Shown here in pieces: positions 10,201 through 10,567 of a stretch of 10,567 nt of DNA (positions within the stretch are counted from its first letter, which is position 1; every line of letters starts with the position of its first letter). The stretch covers positions 1 through 10,567 of the forward strand of contig CAZEVY010000143.1 in the NCBI GenBank assembly GCA_964515555.1, in the 5' to 3' direction. The translations under genes were made by a program, and so were the position numbers. Below the pieces are notes generated by a model. That model was not told the DNA's origin and searched no databases. It saw only the letters and a program-made list of their open reading frames with translations. This DNA is from CAZEVY01 sp964515555 (GTDB taxonomy: Bacteria; Acidobacteriota; Terriglobia; Bryobacterales; Bryobacteraceae).

Positions 10201-10315
10201 AGAGCTCGACGTAATAGACGTCCTCGAAGGAGCCGTTGATGCGGCCCTTGCAGGCGCCGGAGAGGGGAGCGGCGGCTACGCAGACGATCGCGAGGATGGG
10301 CAGGATGCTCGACAT
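7295..10315 (-). CDS. Secreted FG-GAP/VCBS repeat protein with Solibacter-type C-terminal domain
   Basis: A protein of about 1006 residues that is probably exported. The start is ATG 10313-10315, with GAGGAGG 6 bases upstream. A TTG at 10328-10330 would contain that site and is rejected. The N-terminus 'MSSILPILAIVCVAAAPLSG' is a signal peptide followed by Ala-Cys. The Cys is not in a perfect lipobox, so lipidation is uncertain. Residues about 24-95 form an unrecognised domain with 'YYVELYDPDIANPDDQTIGY' and a Pro-rich hinge. About 116-767 holds 13 repeats with Ca-loop motifs such as 'DFNGDGRPDLAVA', as in integrin-alpha-like beta-propellers. About 768-1006 resembles the Solibacter C-terminal domain (TIGR03437 type): 'APDSIVAAFGQRLA', 'FFVSPGQVNYLVPAG', 'LYGTGIRG', 'GLDQVNVQI'. 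The role is unknown. Adhesion, carbohydrate binding or surface anchoring are possible. It ends 58 bases before the candidate queG GTG at 7236. Confidence 0.92.
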   Translation of the reverse strand: MSSILPILAIVCVAAAPLSGACKGRINGSFEDVYYVELYDPDIANPDDQTIGYITVDRNKNETWSMFYTARPFSKRPITKKDRDACLGVSLPPPPPLSQTRGAAGEGATFLAPQPVAAADLNADGLSDIVQADSARNFISIWLATAGGRLPSNPVNITVGAAPTSVAVGDFNGDGRPDLAIALYGAPFQGNNGGLAILLANGDGTFRAPVSYSAGVGPSSVEAADLDGDGRLDLAVASRGGPQNTVGRVGILLGNADGTFRAATLIAAGDSPERVLAVDLDGDSRLDLAVSNAGANAVSILLATGGGQFRAPVAIPLGTRTDFLAAGDLNGDSRPDLVVGLPNAGALVALINRGAGAFQAGDRFLGGLRPESLSLADLDGDGDLDILVAPQFRNRLLAILGRGDGTFSAPKLHTIPPGARSIAAADFNGDGRPDTAVAVGTPGVAVSLGRDGNTFADPVLVPIRQGAAGTSASAVAAADFNQDSRVDLAVADADGGVAVMAGNGAGGFQIGSRTAAGPSPIAIVARDFNGDGRMDLAIANNGTSQDLNSGNISVLLGAAGGTFQAAVNYRAGVRPGAIASGDFNGDGRPDLAVANGGQGFPRTNGNVSVLLATGAGVFAAAVNYPAGSNPVAVAVADFNGDGRADLAVTTALPREGDSGVAVLIGVGDGTFRPAVILPDDFGAGALAAVDVNGDGRQDLVIAHCCGSTAMSLRRGVGDGTFQAAEPFLAALEPMALAVADFNSDGRPDLAVAGGSREGSLVFLRNSPPPALVNVSAASFEGGALAPDSIVAAFGQRLATTTAGADGPGLPETIAGTTVRVADSEGAERAARLFFVSPGQVNYLVPAGTATGAARVTVVSGDGTVSVAGAGVDTVAPAFFTLNGDGLAAANVLRVRASGDQIVEPVFDVEPGTNRVVARPIDLGPAGERVFLLLYGTGIRGRDAAAPIRMNIAGFVATAAYAGAQGDFAGLDQVNVQISPALRGRGVVDIVFQIDGVPANTVRVRIQ
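8015..9970 (-). repeat. Thirteen in-frame FG-GAP repeat units
   Basis: Thirteen diverged units of roughly 40-55 codons each carry D-[FLV]-N/D-x-D-[GS]-x-x-D, usually followed about 20 residues later by 'L..G.G.F'. Conserved DNA words such as CCGTCGCCGTTGAAATC (plus strand) recur at the Ca-loop codons, near 8551 and 9024 and with variations near 8391, 8726 and 9791. Thirteen units would come close to two seven-bladed propellers. The units differ enough that this is old duplication rather than recent expansion. Confidence 0.8.
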
Positions 10316-10321
10316 CGGGGG

Positions 10322-10328
10322 CCTCCTC
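10322..10328 (-). promoter_or_regulatory. Shine-Dalgarno of the FG-GAP protein gene
   Basis: GAGGAGG on the minus strand sits 6 bases before ATG 10313-10315 and fixes that start. The alternative TTG at 10328-10330 overlaps the site itself. No promoter is evident in the 88 bases between this gene and tRNA-His, so the two may be co-transcribed. Confidence 0.75.
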
Positions 10329-10372
10329 AAGAAGGTGTCGGCGGTGTGGGGAATGTCACGGGCGGGGGGAAG

Positions 10373-10400
10373 GGTGTCAGGTGGCAGGTGTGAGGTGTCA
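10373..10400 (+). repeat. Four tandem heptamers, consensus GGTGTCA
   Basis: GGTGTCA, GGTGGCA, GGTGTGA, GGTGTCA follow one another with a strict 7-base period, ending three bases from the encoded CCA of tRNA-His. A near-identical heptamer (GTTGTCA, twice) lies on the other side of the tRNA in the same orientation. This resembles short tandemly repeated sequences of bacterial intergenic DNA. Confidence 0.7.
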
Positions 10401-10403
10401 GGG

Positions 10404-10480
10404 TGGGGTGGCTGGAGGGGTTCGAACCCTCGGCCACTGGAACCACAATCCAGCGCTCTACCAGCTGAGCTACAGCCACC
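10404..10480 (-). tRNA. tRNA-His (anticodon GUG)
   Basis: A full cloverleaf can be read on the minus strand. The acceptor GTGGCTG (10473-10479) pairs with CAGCCAC (10408-10414). The D stem is GCTC/GAGC. The anticodon stem CTGGA/TCCAG encloses loop TTGTGGT, giving anticodon GTG. The T arm is GAGGG-TTCGAAC-CCCTC. The histidine identity element is present: G-1 (10480) opposite C73 (10407). CCA is encoded (10404-10406). Histidyl-tRNA synthetase recognises the G-1:C73 pair. G34 of this tRNA is a queuosine site, and queG is encoded nearby. Confidence 0.97.
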
Positions 10481-10492
10481 GCGGACGATTCC

Positions 10493-10523
10493 ATTCTAAC
10501 AGCGAACAGTTGTCAGTTGTCAG
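10493..10523 (-). promoter_or_regulatory. Possible tRNA-His promoter
   Basis: TAGAAT (10493-10498, minus strand) is 5/6 of the -10 consensus and would give a start about 6 bases before the tRNA. The best -35, CTGACA (10518-10523, 5/6), falls within the heptamer repeat but with a long 19-base spacer. The nearer CTGACA (10511-10516) leaves only 12. The -10 is plausible and the -35 doubtful. Confidence 0.4.
10509..10522 (+). repeat. Two tandem heptamers GTTGTCA upstream of tRNA-His
   Basis: Two perfect GTTGTCA copies in tandem, one base different from the GGTGTCA units on the far side of the tRNA. They overlap the candidate -35 region. Confidence 0.6.
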
Positions 10524-10531
10524 CTTTGCCT

Positions 10532-10545
10532 CCGGTGGACACCGG
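10532..10545. repeat. Short perfect inverted repeat near the right edge
   Basis: CCGGTG-GA-CACCGG forms a perfect inverted repeat upstream of the tRNA-His promoter. No T run follows on either strand within view, so it is not called a terminator. It might be the end of an upstream element outside the window or an operator. Confidence 0.35.
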
Positions 10546-10567
10546 ATTGAATAACCTGTGACTTTCG

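Noticed and set aside
9077..10393. Plus-strand open frame of 438 codons rich in Gly, Val, Glu and Asp repeats
   Set aside because: The apparent repeats are the reverse complement of FG-GAP repeat codons. The minus-strand protein has a signal peptide, domains and a perfect Shine-Dalgarno.
10532..10545. Inverted repeat considered as an intrinsic terminator
   Set aside because: The loop is only two bases and no T tract follows on either strand.

Overview
The window is GC-rich, densely coding DNA with every supported gene on the minus strand. It most likely comes from an Acidobacteriota chromosome, probably the Bryobacterales/Solibacter group. The main clue is the C-terminus of the large surface protein at 7295-10315. 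It carries the features of the Solibacter-type C-terminal domain (TIGR03437 type): a 'VSPGQVNYLVP' segment, 'LYGTGIRG', 'YAGAQGDFAGLDQVNVQI' and a terminal 'DGVPANTVRVRIQ'. The taxonomic call is inference from memory of that family.

Read in transcription order (right to left): tRNA-His(GUG) with encoded G-1 and CCA at 10404-10480, bracketed by tandem heptamer repeats. Next is a secreted protein of about 1006 residues with 13 FG-GAP/VCBS repeats. Then comes a cluster of queG (epoxyqueuosine reductase), a membrane-anchored TPR protein, and a fused E1 alpha-beta 2-oxoacid dehydrogenase. The TPR and E1 genes overlap by four bases through a probable CTG start. A hairpin and a near-consensus sigma70-type promoter at 2894-2922 separate this cluster from a housekeeping operon: prs (PRPP synthase), rplY/ctc (L25), pth (peptidyl-tRNA hydrolase) and rpsF (S6, running off the left edge). 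That operon is tightly packed, with a Shine-Dalgarno overlapping a stop codon and an ATGA start/stop overlap.

The housekeeping operon links nucleotide precursor supply to translation. QueG carries out the last step of queuosine synthesis, and tRNA-His(GUG) is one of the four queuosine-bearing tRNAs, so enzyme and substrate tRNA are near neighbours. The E1 fusion looks like the branched-chain type, but no E2 or E3 lies in the window.

I see no mobile element, CRISPR array or defence system. The most notable signals are: (i) a perfect 14-bp palindrome GTTCCACGTGGAAC, matching the core of chromosomal parS (ParB) sites, inside the interdomain linker of the E1 fusion; (ii) a probable CTG start for that gene; (iii) tandem GKTGTCA heptamers on both sides of tRNA-His; and (iv) two tiny ORFs whose stops overlap the candidate GTG starts of queG. 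No gene-free stretch exceeds 300 bases.
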